64,000 nucleotides of DNA from Larkinella arboricola (GTDB lineage: Bacteria; Bacteroidota; Bacteroidia; Cytophagales; Spirosomataceae), in NCBI RefSeq assembly GCF_003259745.1, contig NZ_QLMC01000007.1, forward strand, positions 62,001-126,000, read 5' to 3'. The notes beneath the pieces are model-generated. The model did no database searches and had not been told where the DNA came from. It was given only the letters and a program-made list of their open reading frames with translations. A program made the position numbers and the translations under genes. The first letter of the stretch is position 1. Each line of letters starts with the position of its first letter. Positions 48,804-57,950 of this stretch are shown here, in pieces.

Positions 48804-50105
48804 GTGTCTACCTTTAAATTTACCTATTACCGCTGGTTCATTGTCGCACTGGTCTTTATTGCGACGACCATTAATTACCTCGACCGACAGATTATCGGCT
48901 TATTAAAACCCATTCTGGAAAAAGAATTTAACTGGAGCGAAACGGATTACGCCCAGATTGTAATGGCCTTCACGGCGGCCTATGCCATTGGTCTGGCCTT
49001 GTCGGGCTGGATGATTGACAAAACCGGCACGAAGCTGGGGTACGCCATTACCATTGTGTTCTGGAGTGTGGCCGGAATGCTGCACGCGGTGGCCCGCTCG
49101 GCGTCCGGCTTTGCGCTGGCCCGGCTGGGGCTGGGGCTGGGCGAAGCCGGCAACTTTCCGGCGGCCGTTAAAACCGTGGCGGAATGGTTTCCCAAAAAAG
49201 AACGGGCCCTGGCCACCGGCCTTTTCAACTCCGGAACCAGCGTCGGCGTTGTGGTGGCGCTGATGCTGGTTCCCTGGATTTTGAGGAATTACGGCTGGCA
49301 GGAAGTTTTCTGGATTACCGGCGCGTTGGGGTTTGTCTGGCTTATTTTCTGGCTTATTTTTTACGACATTCCGGCCAAACAAAAGCGGCTTTCGGCCGAA
49401 GAATTTGCGCTGATTACCAATGGGCAGGACGAAAGTGAGCGCGAATCCGAACGAATTTCCATCAACTGGTTTAAGCTCTTTACGCTGCCCCAAACCTGGG
49501 CCTGCATCACCGGCAAAGCGTTTATCGACCCAATTTTCTGGTTTTTCCTGTTCTGGCTCCCCTCGTATTTTTCAACAACCTACGCGCTCGACTTAAAACA
49601 ATTTAGCCCGGAGCTGATGATTATTTACACGGCAACGACCGTCGGTAGTATTGGGGGCGGCTATCTATCGTCCATGCTGATCAAACGAGGCTGGCCGACC
49701 CTGAAAGCCCGAAAAACCGTCTTGATTGTCTTTGCAATCCTGGAAGTTTCGATTATTCTGGCGCAGTTTGCGACTAATGTCTGGATGGTGGTTGCGCTCA
49801 TCAGTCTGGCCGTCGCCGTGCATCAGGCGTGGGCTACGAATGTGTTTACGATTGCATCGGATTTATTTCCGAAACAGGTGGTCAGTTCCGTCGTGGGGAT
49901 TGCGGGCATGGCCGGTGCCGTGGGGGGCATCTTTTTCCCGATGCTCGTCGGGAAATTACTTGATTCCTACAAAGCCGCCGGGAATTTAGCGGGTGGCTAC
50001 AACCTTCTTTTCACCATTTGCGGATTTACGTACCTGACGGTTTGGGTCATTATTCATTTATTGACCCGAAAGTCGAAAACCGTCGAGCTTCATCAGTTGC
50101 TGTAA
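48804..50105 (+). CDS. MFS transporter of the hexuronate/galactonate type, GTG start
   Basis: 433 residues, twelve hydrophobic segments. TTINYLDRQIIGLLKPILEK is the usual anion:cation symporter opening; ARLGLGLGEAGNFPAAVKTV and PKKERALATGLFNSGTSVGV match the ExuT/DgoT branch of sugar-acid importers, with the conserved RxG loop. It starts with GTG at 48804. Placed after dgoA by 40 bases, it would carry galactonate or the keto-deoxy acid made in the periplasm across the inner membrane with protons. Confidence 0.88.
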   Translation: MSTFKFTYYRWFIVALVFIATTINYLDRQIIGLLKPILEKEFNWSETDYAQIVMAFTAAYAIGLALSGWMIDKTGTKLGYAITIVFWSVAGMLHAVARSASGFALARLGLGLGEAGNFPAAVKTVAEWFPKKERALATGLFNSGTSVGVVVALMLVPWILRNYGWQEVFWITGALGFVWLIFWLIFYDIPAKQKRLSAEEFALITNGQDESERESERISINWFKLFTLPQTWACITGKAFIDPIFWFFLFWLPSYFSTTYALDLKQFSPELMIIYTATTVGSIGGGYLSSMLIKRGWPTLKARKTVLIVFAILEVSIILAQFATNVWMVVALISLAVAVHQAWATNVFTIASDLFPKQVVSSVVGIAGMAGAVGGIFFPMLVGKLLDSYKAAGNLAGGYNLLFTICGFTYLTVWVIIHLLTRKSKTVELHQLL

Positions 50106-50270
50106 CTCGAGGTACCTGGGATGATTCGGATTTTACTTTCGAATGTCGTATTTCCGGCGGTTTATCTTGAAAATCTGTAAAACTACAGGAATTGTATACA
50201 TTCGCAGTTGAAATACAAGTCGGAATTAGTCAGGTACCTAAAACTTCGACGCATAACCGCTCCGAATTCA

Positions 50271-51728
50271 ATGACCCGAACCAAAAACAACTTGCTTCGA
50301 CTGTCTCTGTATGTGCTTTTAATTGCCGGTGTCTGGGCACCGCTAAGTAGCTGGGTTAGCCCGCCAAAAGCCAGCCCGCCCAACGTGGTATTGTTTTTCA
50401 TCGACGACATGGGCTACGGCGATTTATCCTGCTACGGCGCTGCGGGCTATACGACACCCAACCTCGACCGGATGGCCGCCGAAGGCACCCGATTCACAAG
50501 TTTTCTGGCGGCTCAGGCGGTTTGCAGTGCTTCACGGGCGGCTTTGCTGACGGGTTGCTACCCCAACCGAATCGGGATTTCCGGTGCGCTGGGGCCCGGC
50601 TCGCCGGTTGGTTTGAATCCCGAAGAAGAAACGATTGCCGAATTACTGAAAGAAAAAGGGTATGCCACCGGCATTTTTGGCAAATGGCATTTGGGAAGTC
50701 AGAAAGAATTTCTGCCACTGCAACACGGGTTTGACGAATACTACGGTGTGCCTCATTCACACGATATGTGGCCGCTGCACCCGAACCAGGCCAGAGCGAA
50801 TTATCCGCCCCTGCATCTGATCGAAGGCAACACACCCGGCAAAGAAGTCAAAACGCTGGAAGATGCCAGTGAGCTGACGCCGGGCATTACGGAAAGGGCC
50901 GTCGGTTTTATTCGCAAACACAAAAAACAGCCGTTCTTTCTGTATGTGCCGCACCCCCTGCCGCACGTTCCGCTGGCGGCTTCGGGCCGGTTTCGGGGCA
51001 AGAGTTCGGCGGGGCTGCTGGGCGATGTCATGATGGAACTGGATTGGTCGGTGGGCCGGATTTTGCAGGAACTCAAGCAGCAGGGACTGGATAAAAATAC
51101 GATTGTGATTTTCACGAGCGACAACGGACCGTGGCTGAATTACGGCGATCATGCCGGTTCGGCGGGCGGTTTTCGGGAAGGGAAAGGGACCTCGTTTGAG
51201 GGCGGCCACCGGGTTCCGTGCATCATTCGCTGGCCGGGCGTGGTTCCGGCGGGGCGGGTCTGCAACAAACTGCTGACTACAATGGAAATCCTGCCAACGG
51301 TGGCCAAACTGTGCGGTGCCCGGTTGCCGAAGAAAGCCATCGACGGCGTAGACATGATGGCCCTGCTGAAGGGTGACGATACGGTTACGCCCCGCGACCA
51401 TTTCTATTACTACTACCGCCAGAACAGCCTGGAAGCCGTTCGGAAAGGCGACTGGAAGCTGGTTTTTGCGCATCCGGGCCGTACGTACGAAGGGTTTCTG
51501 CCGGGCAAAGGCGGCCAACCGGGTCCGAATACCGAGAACCACGAGTTTCCGATGGCCCTGTACAACCTCCGGCGTGATCCCGGCGAACGGTATGACGTGC
51601 GTGAGCAGAATCCGGATATCGTGGCGGCTCTTGAAAAACTAGCCGATGAAGCACGCGCCGATTTGGGCGATGATTTGCAGAAACGGCAGGGAAAGAACGT
51701 GCGACTGGCGGGGCGGGTTGAAAAATAA
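50271..51728 (+). CDS. Sulfatase (formylglycine type), secreted
   Basis: 485 residues from MTRTKNNLLRLSLYVLLIAGV, a signal or anchor; the earlier TTG is not used. NVVLFFIDDMGYGDLSCYG has the metal Asp pair; VCSASRAALLTG is the CxAxR formylglycine site; GKWHLG and FTSDNGPWLNYGDH complete the type I sulfatase core. The formylglycine is made by a separate maturase not in the window. It probably removes sulfate from a polysaccharide that feeds the sugar-acid locus. It may be a separate transcript because 165 bases separate it from the permease. Confidence 0.9.
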   Translation: MTRTKNNLLRLSLYVLLIAGVWAPLSSWVSPPKASPPNVVLFFIDDMGYGDLSCYGAAGYTTPNLDRMAAEGTRFTSFLAAQAVCSASRAALLTGCYPNRIGISGALGPGSPVGLNPEEETIAELLKEKGYATGIFGKWHLGSQKEFLPLQHGFDEYYGVPHSHDMWPLHPNQARANYPPLHLIEGNTPGKEVKTLEDASELTPGITERAVGFIRKHKKQPFFLYVPHPLPHVPLAASGRFRGKSSAGLLGDVMMELDWSVGRILQELKQQGLDKNTIVIFTSDNGPWLNYGDHAGSAGGFREGKGTSFEGGHRVPCIIRWPGVVPAGRVCNKLLTTMEILPTVAKLCGARLPKKAIDGVDMMALLKGDDTVTPRDHFYYYYRQNSLEAVRKGDWKLVFAHPGRTYEGFLPGKGGQPGPNTENHEFPMALYNLRRDPGERYDVREQNPDIVAALEKLADEARADLGDDLQKRQGKNVRLAGRVEK

Positions 51729-51743
51729 AGAAGTAAACAGCAC

Positions 51744-51774
51744 AAAAGCCCGTGGCAGTCTGCTACGGGCTTTT
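51744..51774. terminator. Terminator between convergent genes
   Basis: Arms AAAAGCCCGTGGCAG and CTGCTACGGGCTTTT around one base pair with a G-T mismatch and T/A tracts, placed 15 bases after the sulfatase stop. Confidence 0.85.
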
Positions 51775-51820
51775 ATATTGCACCAGAGAATGGATTAATT
51801 TCTGGTAGGCATTTTTGAAA

Positions 51821-52288
51821 TTAAAACGGATTCTGTAACACAAAACCGTTCCAGTCCAGTGCGGATTGGTAGACGTATTCCCGCCAGTTGCCGATGAGTC
51901 CGTCGCGGATGCGGATGCTGACCATACCGTGTACCGTTGAGCCATAGGTGAGCGAGAATTCGCCGGAACCGGTTTGTGTCTGCTCATCAAACGCCAGGTG
52001 GTGCCACACCATCTGCGTAATTTTCGGGCGGCCTTTCCAGCCTCCGAAAAACTCGAAAATCCGGTCGCGGCCCCGGTAAATCTGTTTGTTAGGCGGTTCG
52101 GAATAAATGGCGTCCAGCGCAAAACAGTCGGCGGCTTTCCGTCCATTATTCTCGTTTAAACCGTCGGCAATGGTTTGCATCAACCGCGTAAATTCGGCCC
52201 GACTGATCGGTTTTTGCCTGGACGATTGCGCCCGTGACTGAATCAGAAGGCCAAAGAAAAAGAAAACCAGCAGGAAGAGTTGTCTCAT
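51821..52288 (-). CDS. SnoaL-like (NTF2 fold) secreted protein
   Basis: 155 residues with a signal peptide (MRQLFLLVFFFFGLLIQSRAQ). LMQTIADGLNENNGRKAADCF and YSEPPNKQIYRGRDRIFEFFG are the opening helix and loop of the SnoaL-like fold; HHLAFDEQTQTGSGEFSLTYG and WREYVYQSALDW complete the barrel. Such proteins bind small molecules or isomerise polyketides; many have no known activity. No clear partner adjoins it. Confidence 0.8.
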   Translation of the reverse strand: MRQLFLLVFFFFGLLIQSRAQSSRQKPISRAEFTRLMQTIADGLNENNGRKAADCFALDAIYSEPPNKQIYRGRDRIFEFFGGWKGRPKITQMVWHHLAFDEQTQTGSGEFSLTYGSTVHGMVSIRIRDGLIGNWREYVYQSALDWNGFVLQNPF

Positions 52289-52449
52289 AGATCAGGAGTA
52301 GGTGCGCTCCTTTGCTGCAACGAGCAATGGCCTGGATACATTGTTACCCGGAAGCCTTTTGTTGTAATTTCTCTTACTTAAAAAGGCGGGTGAAACCGGC
52401 AGGCTAGGCGCGGGTACGCTCAGAACGGACGGTTTTAGGGGCTTACGGC

Positions 52450-54141
52450 TTATTTTTTCGGGAAGTTTTGGGCCAGAAAGACGGCATCGGCTTTCGACCA
52501 GCCTTGCCGGGCCAGTTGATACTCCCGGTTGGCGGTTGTTTTGTCGCCTTTTCGGTCGGCAATTCGGGCCAGAGCGAAATGCGTGCCCGGATAGGCCGGG
52601 TCGTGCTCGGCCAACACGCTGGCCGCTTCTTCCGCAAAGCCGTTTAACTCAAGTTGATAAGCCACCTGCGCAATCATTTCCAGTTGAAACAGGGCCTCAA
52701 TCCAGGGGTCAGGACCGGTCTGGTCGCGGGCGCTGGTCTGGAACTTGCGAATGTCGGCCAGTCCTTTTTCCCGGCCATTCGGATCGTGAAGGGCAATGAG
52801 TGCGGCCAGAAACTTCGGATGCGGGTCGAGCCAGGCATTCAGCCAGTCGGTATGTGCTTCGTTTTTGGCCTGCACCAGTTCCGTTTGCGAAGCTTTCAGC
52901 GACGTTCGGGCCGCTTCAAGCTGATTCTTTTTAAGGGCCATCAAGCCCAGCAAGTAATGCCCGATCACGCGCTCGCCCGGCGTTTTTCCCCGGGTCAGTT
53001 CGGTGGCGATGGGCGTAGCCTCGGCGTAACGGTTCTGCGAAATCAGCAGCGTGGGGTAACCCATCTTGTTGTAAAATGTACGCTCCTGATTGATAGGTCG
53101 TTTGGTTTCAAACCGTTCCTTTACCAGTTTTTCCGCTTCCCCAATCCGGCCCTGGTATTGGTAGCAAAGCGCCAGCAGCGAGATGTTATGGATATGATGC
53201 CAGTCGTACATGGCATCGTATTTTTCGCTGCGGTACAAATCCCGTTCGATGGCGTCAGTCTGTTTCATTTCCGCGATGGCCCGATCCACATCCCCCGTCT
53301 TCATCAGGTCGTGGGCGTACATATGGAGCGCATGGGCCAGATTAGGAGCCAGCCGGGCGTAGGCTTTGCCGTGTTCGAGGGCCTTGCCGTAATCGCTCAT
53401 GCCCTCATACGCGTGGATCAGGAAGTGGTGAGCCGATGGATGGTTTGGGGCCATCTGGAGTACTTTTTCGTAAATGGCAATGCTGGCCGTTGAACTGCCC
53501 TGTCCGCGTCCGGTCGCAAATTTTTCGTACGAGTTGCCGGATAATAGCCACAATTCCAGGTCGGTCGGGAATTTTTTGACGGCTGCGTTTACTTTGTTGC
53601 GGTACTCGTTCAGCAATTTCTGGTTACTGAGCGAATCAACCGCTTTCAACTGCGCAAACCGTAGCTCGATGTGCGCTTTTTCGCGGGCGGATGCGTAGTT
53701 TACTAATGATTGGGCGGTTTCGGCGGCCTTCAGGGCGGCTTTGTTGTCTTCCAGTTGGATATACAGGCGGCTCAGGCTAACGTGAGCCATCACGAAGGTG
53801 GAATCATATTTCAGCGCTTCATGAAAGGACCGGGCCGCTTCGACCAGCGAATAACCGTGCAGGTAAGCCATGCCCTGCTCGAAATACTGCTGGGCTTTAG
53901 GACTTTTAGTAGACGTTGGTGTTGGGAATTGTCCTATGTTGGACCGCAGGGCGACGGTTTGAGTCAGCAACGAACTGGGAATGCCGCCAACGTGCGTAAA
54001 TCCGCAGATAGGGGCGTAGGGAAGTTCCGGCGCGGCTGGAGCCGGTTCGGTCACGGATTGCTGGTTGATTAAGGTTAGTCTGCCAATCAGCAAGGCCATC
54101 AACAGGGTCGGAAGGAGTGTATGGACGTGGATTCGGTTCAT
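52450..54141 (-). CDS. Tetratricopeptide repeat protein, probably anchored or periplasmic
   Basis: 563 residues from MNRIHVHTLLPTLLMALLIGRLT; the frame upstream of this ATG is discarded. The N-terminus is hydrophobic, then Pro-rich. TPR units appear from about residue 85 on: YFEQGMAYLHGYSLVEAARS, FHEALKYDSTFVMAHVSLSR, IYEKVLQMAPNHPSAHHFLI, LALCYQYQGRIGEAEKLV. Such proteins act as scaffolds. The target is not suggested by neighbours. It is divergent from the small hypothetical gene. Confidence 0.8.
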   Translation of the reverse strand: MNRIHVHTLLPTLLMALLIGRLTLINQQSVTEPAPAAPELPYAPICGFTHVGGIPSSLLTQTVALRSNIGQFPTPTSTKSPKAQQYFEQGMAYLHGYSLVEAARSFHEALKYDSTFVMAHVSLSRLYIQLEDNKAALKAAETAQSLVNYASAREKAHIELRFAQLKAVDSLSNQKLLNEYRNKVNAAVKKFPTDLELWLLSGNSYEKFATGRGQGSSTASIAIYEKVLQMAPNHPSAHHFLIHAYEGMSDYGKALEHGKAYARLAPNLAHALHMYAHDLMKTGDVDRAIAEMKQTDAIERDLYRSEKYDAMYDWHHIHNISLLALCYQYQGRIGEAEKLVKERFETKRPINQERTFYNKMGYPTLLISQNRYAEATPIATELTRGKTPGERVIGHYLLGLMALKKNQLEAARTSLKASQTELVQAKNEAHTDWLNAWLDPHPKFLAALIALHDPNGREKGLADIRKFQTSARDQTGPDPWIEALFQLEMIAQVAYQLELNGFAEEAASVLAEHDPAYPGTHFALARIADRKGDKTTANREYQLARQGWSKADAVFLAQNFPKK

Positions 54142-54351
54142 AATTGTAGGGAACGGATGGACCAGCGGACGCTCCTGTTGGACTGTAATCCGTCGGATGT
54201 CCTCCATGAGGAAAGTCCGTGGGACATAAAGGTAATGATTTATGCTTGAAGCTGTTAACCGTTGCGTAAATCACTTTCCATTGAATCCCATCGACGGCAA
54301 CCGGCAACTTTTACGCGCCAGACGAGTTATAGAAAGAAAACCACAACCTGT

Positions 54352-54621
54352 ATGGAAAAGATGTTCATTGTACGCGCCGTTGGAGTTGACGAACTCGGCG
54401 TTGAAACCCCCACCACCATCCCGATGAAACAGGCCGAAGCACCCGAAGCGGACCTGATTGTAGAGGACCTGGATGCGCAATATCCGCACCTGAAACACCG
54501 GGTGGTTGAGATCGAGGAATTGAAAACGCCCGGACAGGTCGAAGACTGGCAGCATTCCTACCTGGGAACGGTCATGGGGACGGATAGCCAGGAGGGTGAT
54601 CTGGATAAAAAGAACGCATAG
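54352..54621 (+). CDS. Small acidic hypothetical protein
   Basis: 89 residues from MEKMFIVRAVGVDELGVETP. It is acidic, with many Glu and Asp, and has no signal peptide. The upstream in-frame ATG at 54262 reads through a low-quality stretch, so I chose the later start. I do not recognise the protein. Its codon pattern is like the neighbours. It lies tail-to-tail with alaS. Confidence 0.5.
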   Translation: MEKMFIVRAVGVDELGVETPTTIPMKQAEAPEADLIVEDLDAQYPHLKHRVVEIEELKTPGQVEDWQHSYLGTVMGTDSQEGDLDKKNA

Positions 54622-54699
54622 TCTGTCACCCATCCGACCGGAAGCCTCACCGTACAAGGGCCAGCGACTCTTCCGGTCGGCTGGATGACAAAACAAACT

Positions 54700-57354
54700 T
54701 TACTGCAACAACTCCCGGCCTTTTGCCAGTGCCCGGTCGAGGCCGCTGGCATCGGAGCCGCCCGCCGTGGCAAAGAACGGTTGTCCACCGCCACCGCCCC
54801 GGATTTCTTTCGCCAGTTCTTTCACCAGGTTTCCGGCGTGGAGGTTTTTATCCTGGATCAGTTCCTCGGGCAACATCACGGCCAGTTGCGGTTTGCCGTT
54901 GATATCAGAGCCTAAAACCAAAGCGAGTTTATCAACTTTCGCTTTCAGGTCATACGCCAGTTGTTTCAGGGCGTCGGCTGATGGAACCTCAACCCGCTCA
55001 ACCAGCACCGAATGGCCGTTGCTGGCGGACACTTTCGTCAATAATTCTGATTTGACCTGCTGTAGTTTTTCAGCTTCCAGCACCTCAATCTTTTTTTGCA
55101 GTTGGCTGCGTTCGTCCAGTAAATTCTGTACGGCTTTCAGCACGTCTTTCGGCGCTTTCAGCAATTCTTTTAACTGATCGAGTGTAGCCTGTTGTTCGTT
55201 CAGGAGGGCTAGGGCTTTTTCGGCGGTAACGGCTTCAATCCGGCGCACACCCGTTGAGACCGAGCCTTCCGACGTAAATTTGAAAAGACCAATCTGGCCC
55301 GTCGCCGGAACGTGGGTTCCTCCGCAAAGCTCAACCGAGTAACCGGGGTCAAACGTAATCACGCGCACAAAATCACCGTATTTCTCCCCGAACAGCGCCA
55401 TTGCACCGAGGTTCTTGGCTTCCTCGATGGGCACGTTCCGCCGTTCGTCCAACGGAATGTTCTCGCGGATTTTCTGGTTGACAATGGTTTCAATTTCAGC
55501 GAGTTGTTCGTCTGTAACTTTACTAAAGTGCGAGAAGTCAAACCGCAGGGCATCCGGGCCGACGTACGAGCCTTTCTGTGCCACGTGTTTGCCCAGTACT
55601 TCCCGCAGAGCCGCGTGGAGCAGGTGCGTAGCCGAGTGGTTATCAGAAATGGCGGTGCGCCGGTCGGCATCCACTTTGGCTAGTACGCCCGAATGGTTAT
55701 CCAGCACATCCTCCAGGTCCTTGTCGTTGGAAATATGGATAATCAGGTCGTTTTCTTTCTTTGTATCGGCAATCCGCACCAGCACCTTTTCGTTACCAAC
55801 CCGTACTTCCAGCACACCGGTATCGCCAATCTGACCCCCGGATTCGGCGTAGAACGGCGTCCGGTCCAGCACGATCTGGTACTGCGTGCCCTGCTTATTT
55901 TGTACCTTCCGGTAGCGGGCCACGCGTGCTTCGGCTTCGACCTGATCGTATCCCAGAAATTCAACCCCGTCGATGTCGTTGAGTTCGGTCCAGTCGCCGG
56001 TGGAGGACGATGCATCTTTCCGTGACCGTTCTTTCTGTTGCTGAAGGGCTTTCTGGAAACCGGCTTCGTCAATCGAAAATCCTTTTTCGCGCGCAATCAA
56101 CGCCGTCAGGTCAACCGGGAAGCCGAAGGTGTCGTTCAGTTCAAAAACCGTTTCGCCGTCGATGGTTTTCTGGCCTTTTTCGGTCAGCTCCACCGTTATT
56201 TTATCCAGCAGTTTCAGGCCGTTTTCCAGCGTCCGCAGGAAAGCCGCTTCTTCCTCCCGAATGACCGTGGCCACAAAATCGCGCTGGGCGTTTAGTTCCG
56301 GAAATACATCGGCAAACTGCATCGCCAGCGTTGGCACGAGTTTGGTCAGGAACGGTTCCGTAAAACCGAGGTACGAATACCCGTAGCGAACCGCCCGGCG
56401 CAGAATCCGACGGATAACGTAGCCCGCCCGCGCGTTCGACGGAATCAACCCGTCGGCAATAGCAAACGAAACCGCCCGGATGTGGTCGGCAATCACGCGC
56501 ATGGCCACGTCGGGATACTCGCGCTGCGAACCGGTATAGGTCTTGCCCGACAGTTCTTCAATCACCCGAATTGTGTTCGTAAACACGTCGGTATCGTAGT
56601 TGGAGAGTTTGCTCTGAATAGCCATGCAAAGCCGTTCGAAACCCATACCGGTATCGACGTGCCGGGCGGGCAGCGGTTCGAGCGACCCGTCGGCCTTGCG
56701 GTTGAACTGCATGAACACAAGGTTCCAGATCTCGACCACCTGCGGGTGATCGGCGTTCACCAGTTCCTTGCCGGGTTTCTGATCCACATCGGCCTGTGGG
56801 CGCAGATCGACGTGAATTTCCGAGCACGGACCGCACGGACCCGTATCGCCCATTTCCCAGAAGTTATCTTTTTTGTTACCCAAAATGATGCGGTCTTCGC
56901 CTACGATGGGTTTCCACAAATCCCAGGCTTCCTGATCGAAGGGAACGTTATCTTTCTCATCGCCCTGAAAAACCGAAACGTAAAGACGGTCTTTCGGCAG
57001 TTTATATACGTCCGTCAGCAGCTCCCAGGCCCAGGAGATGGCTTCTTTCTTGAAATAATCACCAAACGACCAGTTGCCGAGCATCTCGAACATCGTGTGG
57101 TGGTAGGTGTCAAAGCCCACATCTTCAAGGTCGTTGTGCTTGCCCGAAACCCGCAGACACTTCTGTGTATCGGCTACGCGCCGGGCCGGAGGGGTTCCGT
57201 TGCCCAGAAAAAAATCTTTAAATTGAGCCATCCCCGAGTTGTTGAACATCAGCGTGGGGTCGTTTTTGGCGACCAGGGGGGCTGAGGGCACAATCAGGTG
57301 CTCTTTGCTGCGAAAGAAGTCTAAAAAATGCTGGCGAATTTCGGAAGAAGTCAT
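54700..57354 (-). CDS. alaS: Alanyl-tRNA synthetase
   Basis: 884 residues from MTSSEIRQHFLDFFRSKEHL, the standard length and opening; an earlier in-frame start is excluded. The class II core shows FNNSGMAQFKDFFLGNGTPP, FEMLGNWSFGDYFKKEAI and GDTGPCGPCSEIH. The editing domain has HSATHLLHAALREVLG and the Zn site CGGTHVPATGQIGLF. The C-Ala domain follows, ending GGGGGQPFFATAGGSDASGL. It charges tRNA-Ala and clears mischarged Ser and Gly. Its promoter lies between it and the MerR gene. Confidence 0.98.
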   Translation of the reverse strand: MTSSEIRQHFLDFFRSKEHLIVPSAPLVAKNDPTLMFNNSGMAQFKDFFLGNGTPPARRVADTQKCLRVSGKHNDLEDVGFDTYHHTMFEMLGNWSFGDYFKKEAISWAWELLTDVYKLPKDRLYVSVFQGDEKDNVPFDQEAWDLWKPIVGEDRIILGNKKDNFWEMGDTGPCGPCSEIHVDLRPQADVDQKPGKELVNADHPQVVEIWNLVFMQFNRKADGSLEPLPARHVDTGMGFERLCMAIQSKLSNYDTDVFTNTIRVIEELSGKTYTGSQREYPDVAMRVIADHIRAVSFAIADGLIPSNARAGYVIRRILRRAVRYGYSYLGFTEPFLTKLVPTLAMQFADVFPELNAQRDFVATVIREEEAAFLRTLENGLKLLDKITVELTEKGQKTIDGETVFELNDTFGFPVDLTALIAREKGFSIDEAGFQKALQQQKERSRKDASSSTGDWTELNDIDGVEFLGYDQVEAEARVARYRKVQNKQGTQYQIVLDRTPFYAESGGQIGDTGVLEVRVGNEKVLVRIADTKKENDLIIHISNDKDLEDVLDNHSGVLAKVDADRRTAISDNHSATHLLHAALREVLGKHVAQKGSYVGPDALRFDFSHFSKVTDEQLAEIETIVNQKIRENIPLDERRNVPIEEAKNLGAMALFGEKYGDFVRVITFDPGYSVELCGGTHVPATGQIGLFKFTSEGSVSTGVRRIEAVTAEKALALLNEQQATLDQLKELLKAPKDVLKAVQNLLDERSQLQKKIEVLEAEKLQQVKSELLTKVSASNGHSVLVERVEVPSADALKQLAYDLKAKVDKLALVLGSDINGKPQLAVMLPEELIQDKNLHAGNLVKELAKEIRGGGGGQPFFATAGGSDASGLDRALAKGRELLQ

Positions 57355-57459
57355 GGTACCTTTGGGGCCGTCTGTACCAATCGGACGACGACGGATTGAA
57401 TTGTTTCGCAAATTTACGGAAAACTTGTGTTTCTTCCGGGCAGATCGGAAGTTTGTTCT

Positions 57460-57789
57460 ATGGAGGAGCTAACCAAACGGTATTACGGCATTCGGGAAGT
57501 GGCCGACATGCTGGGGGTGAATATTTCGAAACTGCGGTTTTACGAGAAGGAGTTTCCCTCCCTCAAACCCCGCAAGAACCGCGCTGGCGACCGAATTTAT
57601 ACCCGGGAGGATATTGAGCACCTGCGGGAAATTCTGGACCTGGTGGAAGAAAAAAAACTTACACTGGAAGGGGCCCGTCAGCACCTCAAAAGCCGTTCGT
57701 CGCGCCAGACCGAAATCAAGCAGATGCTCAGCCGTTTACGGGAAATTCGCAAATTTCTGGTCGAAACGCGGGATCAACTGGACGAATAG
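57460..57789 (+). CDS. MerR family transcriptional regulator
   Basis: 109 residues from MEELTKRYYGIREVADMLGV. The winged helix-turn-helix YYGIREVADMLGVNISKLRF then FYEKEFPSLKPRKNRAGDRIY is the MerR DNA-binding part, followed by a short coiled coil (LREIRKFLVETRDQLDE) with no ligand domain. It pairs with alaS in divergent orientation in many Bacteroidota. Its target is not known from the window. Confidence 0.87.
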   Translation: MEELTKRYYGIREVADMLGVNISKLRFYEKEFPSLKPRKNRAGDRIYTREDIEHLREILDLVEEKKLTLEGARQHLKSRSSRQTEIKQMLSRLREIRKFLVETRDQLDE

Positions 57790-57950
57790 AAGGTTATTGC
57801 GGTTCCATCCGCACACCGGCTCATCGGGAAAAAACGAGTTCGCTACACCAACACTGCCTGCGCAAAAGCGGGCGTTTACAAATTTTCTACAGTCTTCTCC
57901 GTTACTCCGGCACCGGGCCTGCGTCTTGATAGAAACCAGTTGCTTACCGA

